Notes: generated from the sequence alone by a model not told the origin. Positions 1 through 13,811 are shown, numbered from the stretch's first letter. The stretch: DNA of 64,000 bases from Pegea sp. RAD2-039 (GCA_034620365.1 JAQGEQ010000339.1:496001-560000); one strand, 5' to 3'. Program-made: numbers and translations.

Positions 1-2101
1 GTAAGTAAAAATGTAGCCCAGTAGCTTGCAGGGCAGAAATATTGTTAATTTGGCAATTTTTTTTTAAACTATTTCTCTTATTTGATTAAAAAGATCAAAC
101 TTAGGAAGATCATTCATAAAAGTTTTTAACAGATTTGAAAAAATAAATTGATCTTTTAATCAATCTTAAATGTTTATATTTTTTGTTCAGCTAAAAAAAA
201 AAACTTCAGATCTTTACAAAGATCAAAATTTGAGATCTTACAACTGTTGTAGTTTATGATGTAAAAATTATTACTTTTTTATTTGGTGTTATTAATATAA
301 AACAGCTGCTGCAAACATCAATTATTTAAAGATCATTTAAACATGATAGATCAGATTTGAAATAAATCAAAAAACTTTAATGTTTAAAATTTTCTATTAA
401 ATTGATGAATATGTTTTTTTTGCTTTTTACAAGTATTTTTTTTTCAACAAAAATTATCAAAATTTTGAACAAGATTTATTTTCAAATTAAATTTCAAAAA
501 ACATTTTAGAAATGAATTGTTTAAAAGTTCTAATTTTAGAAAATTAAAAAGTAATTTTTTCGACTTTAAAATGTTTTAGATTTACTTTTTCCGAAAAATT
601 GAATTGTAAACCAAAAAATTTAGAAAATATTTAAATGGTTTCAAAAACTTACAAATATTCCATAAATAATAATTTCGATAAAACTTTTATATAAATATAA
701 AACTAATATTGAAATAAAAAGATTTGAAAGTGAAGTCTCATAAAAAATGAATAAAAATGATAATTTAATTACAAATAGAAATATGATAAAACCAAAAAAA
801 TAATATCCTTAAGCAAGTTAGATGAGATAAAAACTATTTTTAATAATTTATTGGTTTTAAATGTCTAAAAGTTTCAATAAACTGTTTAATTATAAGAATA
901 GTAAAATATTTAAGTGTTTTAATTATTGGCATAGACAGTATTTTACAAAATTGTTCATTGTTGGCAAACACAAAGTCGACATTTTTTAGAAAAAATCAAA
1001 TATTTCAACAGAAACTAACGTTCTCAAGTAACCTCTTTGTCAATCACGTGTTTATATATAAACGAATCTAAACTGATGGTAGTGGTTCGATTTTTGAAAT
1101 AATTTAACCAATCAAAATGCTTTTTCGAACGTTTTTAGACTGAAAGCATTTGAAAAATATATTTGTAGATTGAATCAGAATATAATTTATTTATAAGAAT
1201 ATCTTTAAATTAATAATTAAAGAATTAAAAGATTTATATTTTTTGATATTTAGTGTAATTAGTTGCAATAAAAATAATTTAATTAGTTTTCATTTACTGT
1301 GGAAATATATATTTCTAGATAACTAAAAATAAATGAAAAAAACTTATAGTTTAAATATTATTACAGTTGTAGCTTAATCAGAAAATGAATTTCTAAATGC
1401 CACCAAGCTTAATAATAACCAACAAGTAACAAAGAAACATTTGAAAGAAACTTTTGTTTAAAATGAACTCAAATTTCTATTCGATTGTTGAAAAAGTTTT
1501 GATAATTTGAAACATACAACTTTGTTAGTATAACTACAAAGAAATAATTGTTAATTGAAGTATAAAAGTTTAAATAAATCTTATTTAATCTGTTATATCA
1601 TCAGGAAATTGTTTGTTATATGAATTTGTTGTAAAAAATTCGCTTTTACAAACTGTTGGGTTGAAATTAATGTAAATAGTATTGAGCTTCTATGGTATGT
1701 AAATAAAATAAAAACTTTTAGAGTTTCTACAAAAGATTTTCAAGCAAATTGAAATATTTGTCAAAATTGGATGTATTGTTTAAAAGTTGACAAAAACATT
1801 TACTTAAAAATGTAATTTCTTTTAAATAAAATAAAAATTGAATCGTAGCTACAAAAATAAGTCAATATTAGAATCAAGTATTTATTTTCAACAAAATTTC
1901 TTTTAAATATCATTAATTGTAAAAAAAACTTCCACCTCAGCAAACAATTAGAAATAGAGTCATTTGATATATCTTTAAAATACTGAGTCATTTTTCACCA
2001 AAAACAAAACCAGAAAGACCACACGCAAAAAAAAAGAGTGAATATTCAATAAAAAGAGATTTTGAAGAAAGCAAACACATCCTATTGATAATGAGACTCA
2101 C
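1..2101. other. AT-rich sequence downstream of the last recognised ARMC2 exon
   Basis: No convincing coding exon was found here on either strand. The last recognised ARMC2 exon ends at 2102 in phase 2 with a good GT donor, so this stretch should be intron followed by the missing C-terminal ARMC2 exons, or intron only. About 80-140 residues of the protein, judged by the human length, are not accounted for. Confidence 0.5.
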
Positions 2102-5100
2102 TTAGAAATGATTTGTTCAGTGATGAGTTCTTTACGGCTTCTTATATCTGTGCTGATGTTAATGAGGGTCCCACAAGCATTATACACAATTTGAGAATTC
2201 CTCGAATCAATCAACGCGACCATCACCATGTCAACTGTTGTTATGAAGATTTCTTTCAACATTTTGACTCAAGAATTCATTAGTTGATGTTTATATGAAG
2301 CATATTGCTTGTAGGTAAATAGAGTTGTGTTTGAAGATTCTAGAGTCATAATCTTTGTGCTTTTAATTGATTCAAAAATGTAAAAAAGTTTTGATTTGGA
2401 ATCAACTTTGATATATAAAAAGTTGTTGGTTTTAGTCGACAAATTTGACAAAATGAAAATATAAATAAATATTGTTTTGTTTGAAAAAATCAAAATGAAA
2501 TTATACAGATAAGTTTTGCGAATATATTCCAAAAAAAAATTTAATTGAAGACAATAATTTGAGACAGGTTACAACAAACAGTAAAAAAAACTATCAGATT
2601 ATTTATAACAATCACAAAATTGTGATTTTTTTAAAATTAACAAATTAGACCTTTATTCTGATGAATTAGCTCTCGTACATCAAGATATTTGGTAAGATTT
2701 CCAAGAACACGGGCGATTTCGACAATGTATAACATCATACTTTCATTCAGTATTAACTTGATTAAAACTGAAAACAAACTTGTTGAGATTAAATCACAAA
2801 AATTTTATTAAATTGTAATTTAAATATGAAAAAAAGAATAAAAAATTTCAATTGATAAATTTAAAGAATCTTTTATTTTTAAGAACAAAGATTTTTTTCA
2901 ATTTTGGCTTAAAGTTTGTTAAACTAAAGACTTATAACAATTAGAATATCAGATATTTTTATATAAACAATTATTCTTTTATACTTCTTTTTTAAGGATT
3001 AAGTTAGATAAATTCTAAACAGTAAGCACAAGTACAAGTATTTGTCTACAAAGTCTAAAATGAAAGTTTAAATTCAAGATAAATACACTGATAAATTAAG
3101 TTTAGATGATTTTATTTTTAATATTAATCATCTTTTGATTATATTATCTGTATAAACAAAGAAAATTAAATTGATTTTAAATAAAAAATCAGATATGTTC
3201 TGTAAATAACAGTAAAATTTCCTTAAAATCTGAGAAAGTATTTTAAATAGAAACCAATTTTGAAATTTGAAGAAACATAATTATAGAATTCTAAATATTT
3301 GATTAATTGAAAAAAAATAAACTATATTTTTATAACAAACTGTTTTTGTCATCTCATATTTGTTTGCACAACTTATGAGAGAGATTTTAAAATAAATCTT
3401 TTGTATTTACGAGAATGGGAACGGAAGTATTTCGGAGTATACACATCGAAAAAGAAGATATTTTCATTTCCGTAAATTTCTATATAACTTTGATTATAAG
3501 AAATAAATCATTAAGAGATCTGTTTACAGCTGTTTAAAATTTGGTTTTTTATATTTTAGAAAATAATTTCAAACTCTAACCAAAAGATATCTTCAATTTA
3601 AAAGTTACTAAAACTTTATGAAATAATAAACAAACTGAAAAAATTAGTTCATCAAATATTGAGATAAAAATATAGCTTAGAGTATTTTAAAGACATGATC
3701 ATTATTTTGATGAAGACATAGAAAAAGTATGAACTAATGAGACAATAAGAGTATCTTAAACAAAGCAGTATTTCTTACAAGAAAATTACTTTGAAAGGTG
3801 ATGACATACATTTAATAAATTAATTTATTCTATTAACAAGTTTTAAGAACATTTTACTTTAAGAACACAACAATTTTTCATTTGGTAAATTGTTTGCAAG
3901 ATAAAGCTTACTTGATGTTAGTTGCAAACGGTTTTCATATATAGCATTTTGTTCATTTAAGTCTGAAACAGTATTATCATAATAAGCCAGATTGTTAAGA
4001 GCCACCAAAGAATTTGTAATTATTTCTTCTTTTGCAAACAACTTTTCTGAGTCTGAAATCAAATTACAAGTTTATAAACAAATTTAGATTTTTGCAAATT
4101 TAAAAAAAATTAAATTTGTTACAGACTTATTTTGACCTAGGTGTAAAAAAATCTCTGTTTTTGAGTTTGTTTTGTTAAAAATTTTCAGCATAGACACAAT
4201 TGTTATAGGTTTAGTATGAAAATTCAATTAAAGAAATATCAAAATTGACTTATATTATTCAATCAATCATCGAATTTACAAAAAAATTGATTGAATAAAA
4301 AGAAGCCAGAGAAATTCTGAGTAAAAATAAATCAAAATTCCCATAAAAACCTTAAAAGTAGTTTAAAAAAGTTTCTAATTGAAATAAAAATTGATTTATT
4401 TGCTGTATATGAAAAAATTAAAAAAACAGCAGTAAAGTTATTTGAAACATTAAAGAAAAAATATGTTTTGTTAAAAAAATAATGGTTTAGTGTTTCCAGA
4501 TAAGCTGGAAGTTTTTAAAAGATTAATGATCTTAATCATTAAGATTACGTGTTATCTGTTAAAGTTCAACTACAAGCTACATCCAGATAAATTTAAGTTT
4601 TTAAATCAAAAGTTTTCTCATGGAAGTTCTCTAATTGCTAATTTTTTAACTTAATATTTAAATGAAAGTTTACTACATAAGGTTTGAATTTAAAAAATTA
4701 ATTACTTTCAGAAGAGTAGAAAACTAAAACAATTGTTCGTGAATTAAATGTAGAAAATGAATAAAATTTGATTTGGTAGCAAGTTAACAAGTGAGTCATA
4801 TTTGCTGATGTCATAAAAAAATAAAATTCTTTTAGAAAATTTTCAAGAAACAAAAAATAGTTTAAACAAGAAACAAAAAAGTTATTTGCTATTGTTAACA
4901 ACTTTCTTTGTGATTGAAATCATTCATCAACTCAATTATATAATTTGGATTAAATAAATAAAACGAAACAGTTTTGATCGATTTAAATTTTTTCAGCTCT
5001 TTTTTAATATTTCTAATTAAAAGATTTCGTTTTTTGTAATTTGAAATATCAACACCGCCATCTAGCGGTTAGTTATATATTAGTGTAATTACAAAAAAAT

Positions 5101-8100
5101 AATAAAAACTTACTTAAGACATTTGCTAATAATAATAATAAGACTTGCTTAAGATGTTTGTGAAAATAGCCTTTATTTAAAAGTTTTAAATCCTAAGAAA
5201 ATTAATCAAATAAATTCTAATAGCAAAAATAAAAAAATTTAATTAAGTTGACAAGTGCTTTACAACAAGCTGTTGTTTTTTTCTCGTCAAAACCATCAAG
5301 TAAATTCATGATAAAGTAAAAATTTGTTAACTTCAGTAATTAAATTACAACAAGTGGTTGTCAGGAAAGTTTATAAACTGAAATATGTGCCAAAGTAAAT
5401 ATCTTAAAATCACAATTTACAGTTAACCAACCCTTGCTTGAAAAATTCAAATCATAAAAAAGAGTTAGAAAATAATTTTAGTAGAAATTGAAAAGACTGA
5501 AAATAACTCAATTGTTTGATAACTACTTTTTATCAACATTGACTTTTATAGTAAAACACTTGATCATGATTGTTAAACATAACGATCAAACAATTGAAGA
5601 TATATTTAACTCAGTAAACTGAACAACTAAACGATTAAAAGTTTAAAAGTGAAATTATTTTAAAAATAAGTTTGTATCAATAACTTTTCAGAAAAAAGTA
5701 ACTAATTTGAAAGCTTAGAAATACTTTTTAAAGATTTTAGAAGTGTAAATCCTCTGAAATAGTTAGTTTAAATATTATTCAATGATTTGGTTAATTCTAA
5801 AAGAACATTTACTAAATACTAAATCAACAAGTTTTTAAAAAACTTTAAAAATGGATAAAAATAATTTCTAGAATATTTTAGAAACGGAAATGGAAATGAT
5901 AGTAAACTGAGCGTTGTCTAGTCAGAGGTAACTTCTACCTGTAATTGAAATTAGAACATCGACCAGCCTCGAATTTTGCGAGATCAACTTTCCTACTTTT
6001 AATGAGATTGATATATTAGCGATGACACGAATAACTTTGATTAGGACATCAACATTTTTTTCATCTAAATCTGAATCTTTATCATTTTGGTAATCTTCCA
6101 AAATCTTTAACATAATATCCATACAAGTTATTGAGCCTAAAAAATAGCAAAAAAAAGTTTTAACAAGAAACACAAACGTCAAACGATAATTGGGACTTTG
6201 TTTGAAGCTAAAAAAAAATTAAAAGATTATTACTTAATGACAACGTGACTAATTCACGTAATTATATTGATCTCAAATAATTTCTTAGAAAAAGAACAAA
6301 AAAAATAATTTCAAAGGTTTTTCTGACTAATTATGTTTAGTAAAATGTTCTCATATTATCAGTTAGAATTTGAAAATATTAAATAAATACCTTCTTCAAT
6401 AGAACAATCATATAGTTGATCACAAGAGCTTTTATTATGTGATAAAATGTTTCCTAAAACGAAACAAATTCGGACGACTATCTCTTTATCATGAAGATAG
6501 AAATTTAAGACTTTTAGAAATATTTTATGCCAATTTTTATGTTCTGTCACGTGATTAATTGCTGAGTTATAAACCGTCAACTTGCTGAAAAACAAATAGT
6601 TAAAATTCAAAAAGATTATGAGTTGAACGATCTTATTGAATGATTTCAGATTAAAATTAATCCTTTTAAATTTAATGTTGCAATCTTTAAACAGATTATT
6701 TTAAATCTCAGAATGTAAAGTGATTTATTTCAGTTAGAATTAGTTTGAACTTAGCTATAGGTGACATTTTCGATGTAATGTTTTCAAATTCATTATTTAT
6801 CGATTTGACAAACTAACTATTTTAATGATAAGTTCAGGAGTTTCAATCTATTTTTACAATTTAATTTGCAACCTGAAAAATCGAGATAAGATCCAAGTGA
6901 GTTTACGGTCTGATGAAAACATTTGTAAAACTTCTAACATGATACTGCTATTAGGAGAGCATTGAGAGACCTTCTTGTCTGCATCCAGCAAATTCCTCAT
7001 CACTGCCATCACCTATGATAAAGATGTTTAAAGATTCGTCCGACTGACATCAAATATAAAAGATTTGATTCGATTGATTGACAAATTGATTCAAAAATTT
7101 GAGATTTAGATAAATAGAAAGAATTTAAAAGTAATTTTTAAAATTGGTTAAAAACTTTACACAGCTGATAGAAAGAAGAAGAATAAGAAAGATTGAATTT
7201 GAAAAATGTTTTTGTATTTTCTTAAATGTATTTAATTATGCAGAACAGAAAACAAAAATGAGTAGAATCTTCAATCTACTCTCTACTGTCACCAAGCGAT
7301 TGAAATTATTAGTCAAAGATAAATAATTATAAAATAATAATTTCTTTATTTGATACAATTTAAAAGTTATAAAGAATTTTTAAAATTATTTCAAGCTTAA
7401 TAATGGCTGAAATTTGTTCAAATATTCTTTAAAAATGTTTAAATATTACTAAAAAGAACAACAATTATTCAAAGATGATTTATGTTTAGTTTTTTTAAAG
7501 TAAATACGTGACAGAATAAACATAAGATAAAAAATTCACCTGAACAAGTATGTCAAGTGCTTGTTTATTTAGCTTTTTCTGTCTAGCTGAGGTCTTAATA
7601 ATGAATAAAAGTTTTTGAACAAATTCACTTAAAATTTTCACACAATTATTCAAATACATCATAGATAAAGCAACCTACAAAATAATATCAAGTTACATAA
7701 AGTAGTTAAAAGCCATGAAATGAAAATATTCACTTTATTTTGAGATAAGCATTTCAATGATCCACATAAATAGACTAATGCTTCGTATCTATTGGTGACA
7801 TTGTCAGAGATCTCAATAACATTCAACATTGAGGCTATAAATGAAAGACATGATTTGTAAAATTGTAAAAAACTTTTGTAGATGTCTTTAACCCTCAAAA
7901 ATGTAACCTTGAAACTAATATATGTACAAATAGAAAAAAAACAAAAAACAATGGAATCTAAATTTTTTGTAAAAAAAACTCACGTATCAATGAGTTTTTA
8001 ATAAATAAATCATCATGATTTCGATCTCTTGAAATCCGAAATAAGAGCTTACAGACACTTGTCAAGTTCTTGTTGTTTACTCTAACCTAAACAAACTTGT

Positions 8101-10438
8101 TTTAAATCTAAGAAATTGAAAATATGAATGACCTGAAGTATAATCCGAGCGCATATGAGATGTAACTGATTAGAAGGAACATTTAGAAGCCGAAACAAAG
8201 TAGACAATAATGATCCTCTTCTTCTAGAGATCATTGATTGAAAATTGATCTTTTTGTCTAGTGCTTCGTGAAGTTTCTGGCATATTTCACATAATTTGTT
8301 TGTATCTAAAATTATCAACAAAATTCAACCGTCAAGGTCAAGATAAAGATGATTTATTGTTTTAAAAGTTTCAAGATGAAGATTAGAAGATAACCTGTAG
8401 ATGAGAAGTCCTCAAGTTGTTCTAGAAGAGGCAGGATTGTTGTATTCCAGTAGAAAGCCTCTTCCTTTGTCTCTTTATCTTAATTATAGACAAAACAGTA
8501 AAAAAAACTTTGAAAAATAATCAAATTTCCCCGGAAAATAATTTTAATAGAAATTTAAATTATGTTGAAGTTTAGCTGATTGATTTAAGTGGATGATAAG
8601 GTTCAGGTAGCTACTTGGTTAGTAAACAGACAGTTAAATGATGATTGATGTGAAATAGTTTAATAAGAAATTATTGAGAGTTAATTTTTTGTTGCAAAAG
8701 AGAAAATAGGTTGTCACGCGGTTAGGGTTCAGTAGTATCTGATGTAGTTGTGTAAAAGAGCTATGTTTACCTCTAACAGGAGTGTGTCTTGATGAATTGC
8801 TATCATTGGAAGACGGCGTATCAGAATTTAGCTAAATAAAAGATCAAAGAGTTAAAAATCAATCAATCTTATCAAAGAAAATTTGTAATTTTTCAAACAG
8901 TATTTTTTTTGCTGATTTTACAAAAAAAGTGATTTCTTTAAATTTGGTAAAAACAATTTTCAAGAATAAATAATTATAACCTCAAAAAATGAACTATACG
9001 CTTGAAGGTTTTGCAACAAATGTTTCTATTATTTAATAACAAAAAACAAGAAAGCATCTTATAGCCTTGAAAGTATTTCAAGCTGAATATAAAAGCTGGT
9101 AGAATTGTTGATTTATTAAAACTTGAACAACGAAATTGGTTTATTTTTTTATGGGATTTTTCACAATATTTAATACAGAAGGAAATATGTGAAATACAAA
9201 GTACTTTGTCATGCTTGTTTTGTGAGGGTGCTGGGTGGTATCTTAGAGTGCTTTCTGATTCTTCATCTATCTTCTTTTCTGCAATTTCTTTTCTTTCTGA
9301 ATCTTCAAAATACAAAGAATTGAAAAAAAGCAAATACTAGAAAGTACAACAATTAAATCAATCAAATTCGTTGATAACTTCTATTTTCACTTTAATGTAT
9401 TTGAATTGATAATTAAAGATGAATTACTAGGATCAGATTGTATTTCTACATCACCAAATTTGTTCAATAATAATTAACAGATACTATTTAGTTTCTAAAT
9501 CTATTTTAACTATTCCAAATCAATCACAAACCAACAATTATCATTTAATGTTTTGAAACCAAACCTTAAAACGTTAAATATTAAATCAAGTTTTCTGAAA
9601 ATATCTTTATAAAACGAAAAACAAATTTTTTTAAAAAGATGAAAATCAATTTCAAAGAAATTTGATCTCAAAATAAACCTCCAGTTTCAGAAGTAACCAA
9701 TGAAAGTCTTCTTTCAGCTTTCAAGGGCATATTTGATTCACTGATCTGATTTCCAACACCAGCCGAATGAGATTTTCTTTTCACACTTAATAAGTCGATC
9801 TTAGAAACAAGTTTTTTCTACAAAAATATGAGATGTTTTGAAAAATTATTTCAATTTTATCTTCAACATCAAAATTAAATTTGAAAAAATATTTCTTTAT
9901 AATCTTTTCTTAATAGGATTAAAAAAGAAAAATCTTTGACGTTCAAACTTCACTAATAATCCCTCAGAAGCTTTTCAAATAAAAAGATTTAAAGATGTCT
10001 TACATGATTTAAAGGAGGGAGTTTAGATTTGATCACTGCAGGAGCTCCTGAACAAGGTCTTGAGGTTGGATCATTAGGATCAAAATGATGTGCTCCTAAA
10101 CTATAAGTAGATGGAGGTCTAGATGAGCGCTGAAAATCACTCCCAAACAAAGATCTTTGTGAATCCAACGGAGTTGAAGGTCTTTTTGTATTAATTGCCT
10201 AAAAATAGAAAAAAATTTGTTTAGATGAAGAAAATCATTTGATATTTGATAAAAAGTCTTTGAATTAAATCAATTTTATAAAGATAACTTGAGACACACT
10301 TACTCTTAAGGCACACCAGTTTTTTGCATCTTTAATCACATCACTAGAAAATCTGGGTTTCCTAATATCTTCAGAAGAAGCACTATATGAAGAAGTCAAA
10401 TCATTCTTCACTTTTTGTTCATTTGATTTGGAGCACAT
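2102..10438 (-). CDS. ARMC2: ARMC2, armadillo repeat protein needed for radial-spoke transport (3' end not found)
   Basis: Sixteen exons join in frame to about 726 residues: 10438-10304, 10198-10004, 9817-9679, 9302-9205, 8831-8771, 8478-8395, 8305-8133, 8086-7984, 7834-7734, 7674-7540, 7012-6873, 6584-6391, 6136-5939, 4052-3912, 2767-2651, 2267-2102. The N-terminus holds the family segment RFSSDVIKDAKNWCALR. The conserved core follows: FYWNTTILPLLEQLED, KLCEICQKLHEAL, LTSVCKLLFRISR, EALVYLCGSLKCLSQN, VVRICFVLGNILSHNK, VLIKVIRVIANIS and YNACGTLINIS, all helical armadillo repeats. All phases agree except that the start of the last exon has a weak polypyrimidine tract. In other organisms ARMC2 is an IFT adaptor that loads radial spokes into growing cilia, and its loss causes flagellar defects. 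The human protein is 867 residues, so the C-terminus is missing here. Introns are short at the 5' end and reach 1-2 kb at the 3' end. Confidence 0.93.
5055..5068 (-). promoter_or_regulatory. CTCF-like motif in an ARMC2 intron
   Basis: On the minus strand this reads CCGCTAGATGGCGG. It matches the animal CTCF core consensus CCASYAGRKGGCRS at every position except the third (G for A). It stands out as a GC-rich word in very AT-rich intron sequence. Function is inferred from the motif alone. Confidence 0.35.
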
Positions 10439-11694
10439 ATTTCAAGACAATTAAAAAAGCATAAAGTTTTTGTCATAAAACTTTTTATAACTAAAAGATT
10501 ATTTTACTAAAAGAGAAACATTTTAATTAATTGATATAAAAATAATTAGCTTAAATTGAAAATTAATAAACTAAAATGATAAATTAATCTGAATTTAAAA
10601 TAAAAAAACTAGATATTGTTTATTAATCTTATAAATTTTACATGAAAAGACCCAAACGAAGATGAATTCTAATTTAGTTGTTAATTTATTATTTATTAGG
10701 TTAAAAGTAATACTTATTCATGTAAATGATTACATCAATGATAAATGAAAAGTTTATAAATTGTCAAATTTGCAAAGTTTAAAACAAAAATTCATAAACA
10801 TATAATAGCTACTAAACATTCATTGAACAAAAATGAACAAATGAAATGTTCAAACCATTTTTGAAAAATGTTATTTAACTTTCAAAACTAAGCTCCAAAC
10901 ATTAAAATCAACATTTACACATAATGTAAGTCATTTTATTGTATAGTTTGTGATAATTTCTTAGTGAATTCTATAATAAGTTAGTTTAAAACTCTTAATA
11001 AAAAATTGAAATATGTTAGTATGTGAAATTAAAAACTTAACATAATTACAAAATAAAACTCTATAAGCAATTATTATCGCAATATTTATAAAAAAAAAAC
11101 TAATAAAACTATGATTTACACTTATATCATACTTTATACTCTCTATGTATACTTCATTAAAGTATCATTAGGGAAGTTACAATTAAGTACAAGATTTTTT
11201 TCAAGTTTTAGCTTAGTTTTTGTTGCATAATGAGTACTTAGATTAAAAAGTAAATAAAGGAAACTAGTTTTTTATTAAACTTTTTAATAAATCAATTTGA
11301 TGATATTAGATATTAAAGTTTTATTAAAAACAGAGGTTTAAACTATGCTCAATTATTAGATTATTGCTATAAATTGTAATAAACTAATATGGTGCAACTA
11401 TATTAAATATCATTCTATTATGCCAATGTAAGAAATATAAAATAATGAAATATTAAAGTTGCAGAATTATTAAGAATTATAATTCTATACTCTATGATGA
11501 TATTATAATTATAATATTTACTACAAAAACAATATTTAAGATTAAGAACAAAAAAAATGTATAAAATATCATATAAAAAACTATAAAATTGAAAACCTTT
11601 TTAGGTTAGTATTAAAAAATTATCTTTTTAAAAACATTGTAAAGATAAAGTTACTTACCCAACAACAAATAGATAACTGAGTGAAAAGAAATAT
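10439..11694 (-). other. Probable 5' noncoding exons and intron of ARMC2
   Basis: No protein-coding exon is visible. On the minus strand a strong donor (GTAAGT, with the upstream exon ending at 11659) lies 35 bp inside the X-box-like site. A plausible acceptor, TTTTAG, lies just before 10490, close to the ARMC2 start codon. Together they suggest a 5' UTR intron from about 11658 to 10491. The rest is AT-rich filler with no clear structure. Confidence 0.4.
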
Positions 11695-11708
11695 GTTGTT
11701 TTGGTTAC
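11695..11708. promoter_or_regulatory. X-box-like RFX site upstream of ARMC2
   Basis: GTTGTTTTGGTTAC fits the palindromic X-box RYYNYY-N2-RRNRAC with one core mismatch (T at position 12). It lies 36 bp upstream of a predicted first-exon donor of ARMC2. RFX factors switch on cilium genes through such sites in animals. The mismatch is at the same position as in the site before CFAP61. Confidence 0.4.
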
Positions 11709-12247
11709 ATAAATAATAAATAATAAAAAATGATTATAAATTAAAACCCAACATTCAGTTTTAAATAAAAAACATTTATGTTTCTTTGTGAAAAAGTATT
11801 TTTGTAATGACTTATAGATTTAAAAAAATTCATTTTTAAGGTTACAACAACCATATACATGTAAAAAATTACAAAAATTATTTGGTATTATGATTATAAT
11901 ATTTAAGCAGTTTGAATATTATTTCCTAAATTTAAATTTTTAAATAATATCCACCAAAAACAACAAAAGCAATAAATTTATAGATCATTTATTCGAATCG
12001 AACTTAGGTTGTTATGACGCTTGATTTGAGTTCAGCATGAGAAGAACTCTAGCGGTGAAAAAAAGAACGGATGAATAAGTTTTGTACTTCTGAGTAGAAA
12101 TTTCTATAAAAAACTAAAACCTAGTAAGTAGTACTAAACTTTATAAAAATACTTTAATGTATTATAGAAAATTCCATTCTCCAGTTTGTTGAAAAAATTG
12201 TGTATTTGTAATGTATTTATAATATTATCGTAAAAAAAGTTTAGCAA

Positions 12248-12713
12248 AATTTATTCATTTATTACAATAAATTCGAAGGAGGGCTCCTGAAAAAAGCACC
12301 TCTCGCTAACACACATTCTCACAAATAACATCTATTACATTAGAAATACAGAAAGCAAAAGATGTAACACATGGCATTTCGGAAGTCTTCTAAACATATT
12401 ACAGTGGACAATTACATAGAATTATAACAATATCTAGAAAAAAGGAAAAATTCACAGTTTAGTAATGGCAATGCTGGCAATATTATAACGGTTTAACTTC
12501 TTCTTGAATAACGCGAGTGATTCTGACATGACAATGTCTGATGGAAGCTGGTTCCAAGTACTAATTGTGCGGTATGAGAAAAAATTCAATCTGATTAGCG
12601 TACCAGGTGAAATGGGCTTATTAAGATGTAAATTACGATAAAATACTAGGCATTTATAAATGTTGAAGATCGTCACCATGCTTATCAAATAACGTTTGAA
12701 TGTTTTTACACCT
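12248..12713 (-). mobile_element. 3' end of a degenerate non-LTR retrotransposon (LINE)
   Basis: On the minus strand, 12688-12452 encodes the typical last part of a LINE reverse transcriptase: a segment with RNLHL, then FFSYRTISTWNQLPSDIV, then SLALFKKKLNRY before the stop. Many CR1/Jockey-type elements end this way (FSYRxxxxWNxLPxxIV...FKxxLxxY). The 3' UTR follows (12451-12270) and ends in an AATAAATGAATAAA-type tail at about 12248. Nothing of the endonuclease or the catalytic RT motifs was found, so the copy is strongly 5'-truncated. A second 3' end of the same family lies at 46905. The exact clade cannot be assigned by eye. Confidence 0.75.
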
Positions 12714-12882
12714 TTTTTACCTATGTCTCAACAGTGTTCGTATTCTTTACATATTAATTTTAAGTTGTTACACTTATGACCTTTCCATTATCTCTTTGCT
12801 CATAATACTTGATTTTTGTTCGCAACAAGAGCTGTTGAATTTGTTACTCGAAGCCATGTGTTGAATAAATAAATAAATTCAA
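12714..12882 (+). mobile_element. Possible second LINE 3' tail in opposite orientation
   Basis: This stretch is less AT-rich than its surroundings and ends on the plus strand in TTGAATAAATAAATAAA (from 12853), the usual simple-repeat tail of many LINEs. It abuts the coding end of the minus-strand LINE fragment head to head. It may be a second insertion or a rearranged part of the same family. No reading frame is preserved. Confidence 0.35.
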
Positions 12883-13811
12883 TATGCAATCTTTTTATAG
12901 TAGTCCTCCTTATCTCCATTCAAGACATTGTAGGCAAGTTTTTATTAGGGGTATTTTTTCAATAACTCAGCTCAGATGACTGAAGGTTTCTGTAAAGTTA
13001 TTAATACTTTTTTTCGAATTTTATTTAGTAGCACATCAAGTATTCTACAGTGTAATGTCTACCACATTGATTTTAGACGTGATTGCAGGTTTATTTTCAG
13101 TCAAGTAAAATTGAAAGTATAAATCTCTTTAGCTCTAATGTCAGAAAAAATTTTGGTTTTTAAAAGATAACTTGTAATCAAATACTTATCAAATACTACA
13201 TATTGCGAATTCGGTTTTTTATTTGAGTTAGAATGAAATTTAAAACACTTAAGCTTTGGTGTTCCAAAAGATTTAAAAATCTTTGTATAAAAGTAGTAAA
13301 AATAATTTACCTACTTGATTGTTTATGTATTTAATTTATTTTGCAATAATTTTTGAAACAATAACTTAGTAAGTTTTTAACAAGTTTGTACAGCTACAGG
13401 TGAAATTTAACATTATCATTAAGATTGCTTTTATTAAAACGAGCTTATTTGCAAGCATTTTAAAATTAATTTAGACAATGAAGATATGAATTTTATTTTA
13501 GCCTATAATTTGTATAAAGTTTACTTATTCATTCACTTAATCAAAAGTAGCTTTTAGTATTTGCCTATATAAAATTCCCACAGTAATTTTTTGGACTTCA
13601 TTTTGAATAGCTCCACAAATAATCTTTTTGCAAGCTGAGTATTCTACAAAAATAAAAGCAAATTGATTTTAGTTATAGATTCTTACAGAGTAAAATAATT
13701 AGTTAAAGTTTACAAATAGTGTTTCTTGTGCTTGAAATGATTAAAAGTATCTGCAAAAGACTCAGAAAAGAAATTGTAGCTTTGTATTACTTTGAAGTCT
13801 TGCAAGTAACT

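Noticed and set aside
1800-1991. Open frame on the minus strand that could be a further ARMC2 exon (YFKDISNDSISNCLLRW)
   Set aside because: Position and length would suit the next ARMC2 exon, but the incoming phase (2) does not fit the available acceptor and similarity to the family is too weak.
8974-9333. 119-residue open frame on the minus strand as a separate gene
   Set aside because: Only 9302-9205 is coding, as an ARMC2 exon in phase with its neighbours; the remainder reads through an intron.
12046-12056. CTCTAGCGGTG as a third CTCF-like site
   Set aside because: The GGC half of the motif is missing (minus strand CCGCTAGAGTTC), so it does not meet the consensus.
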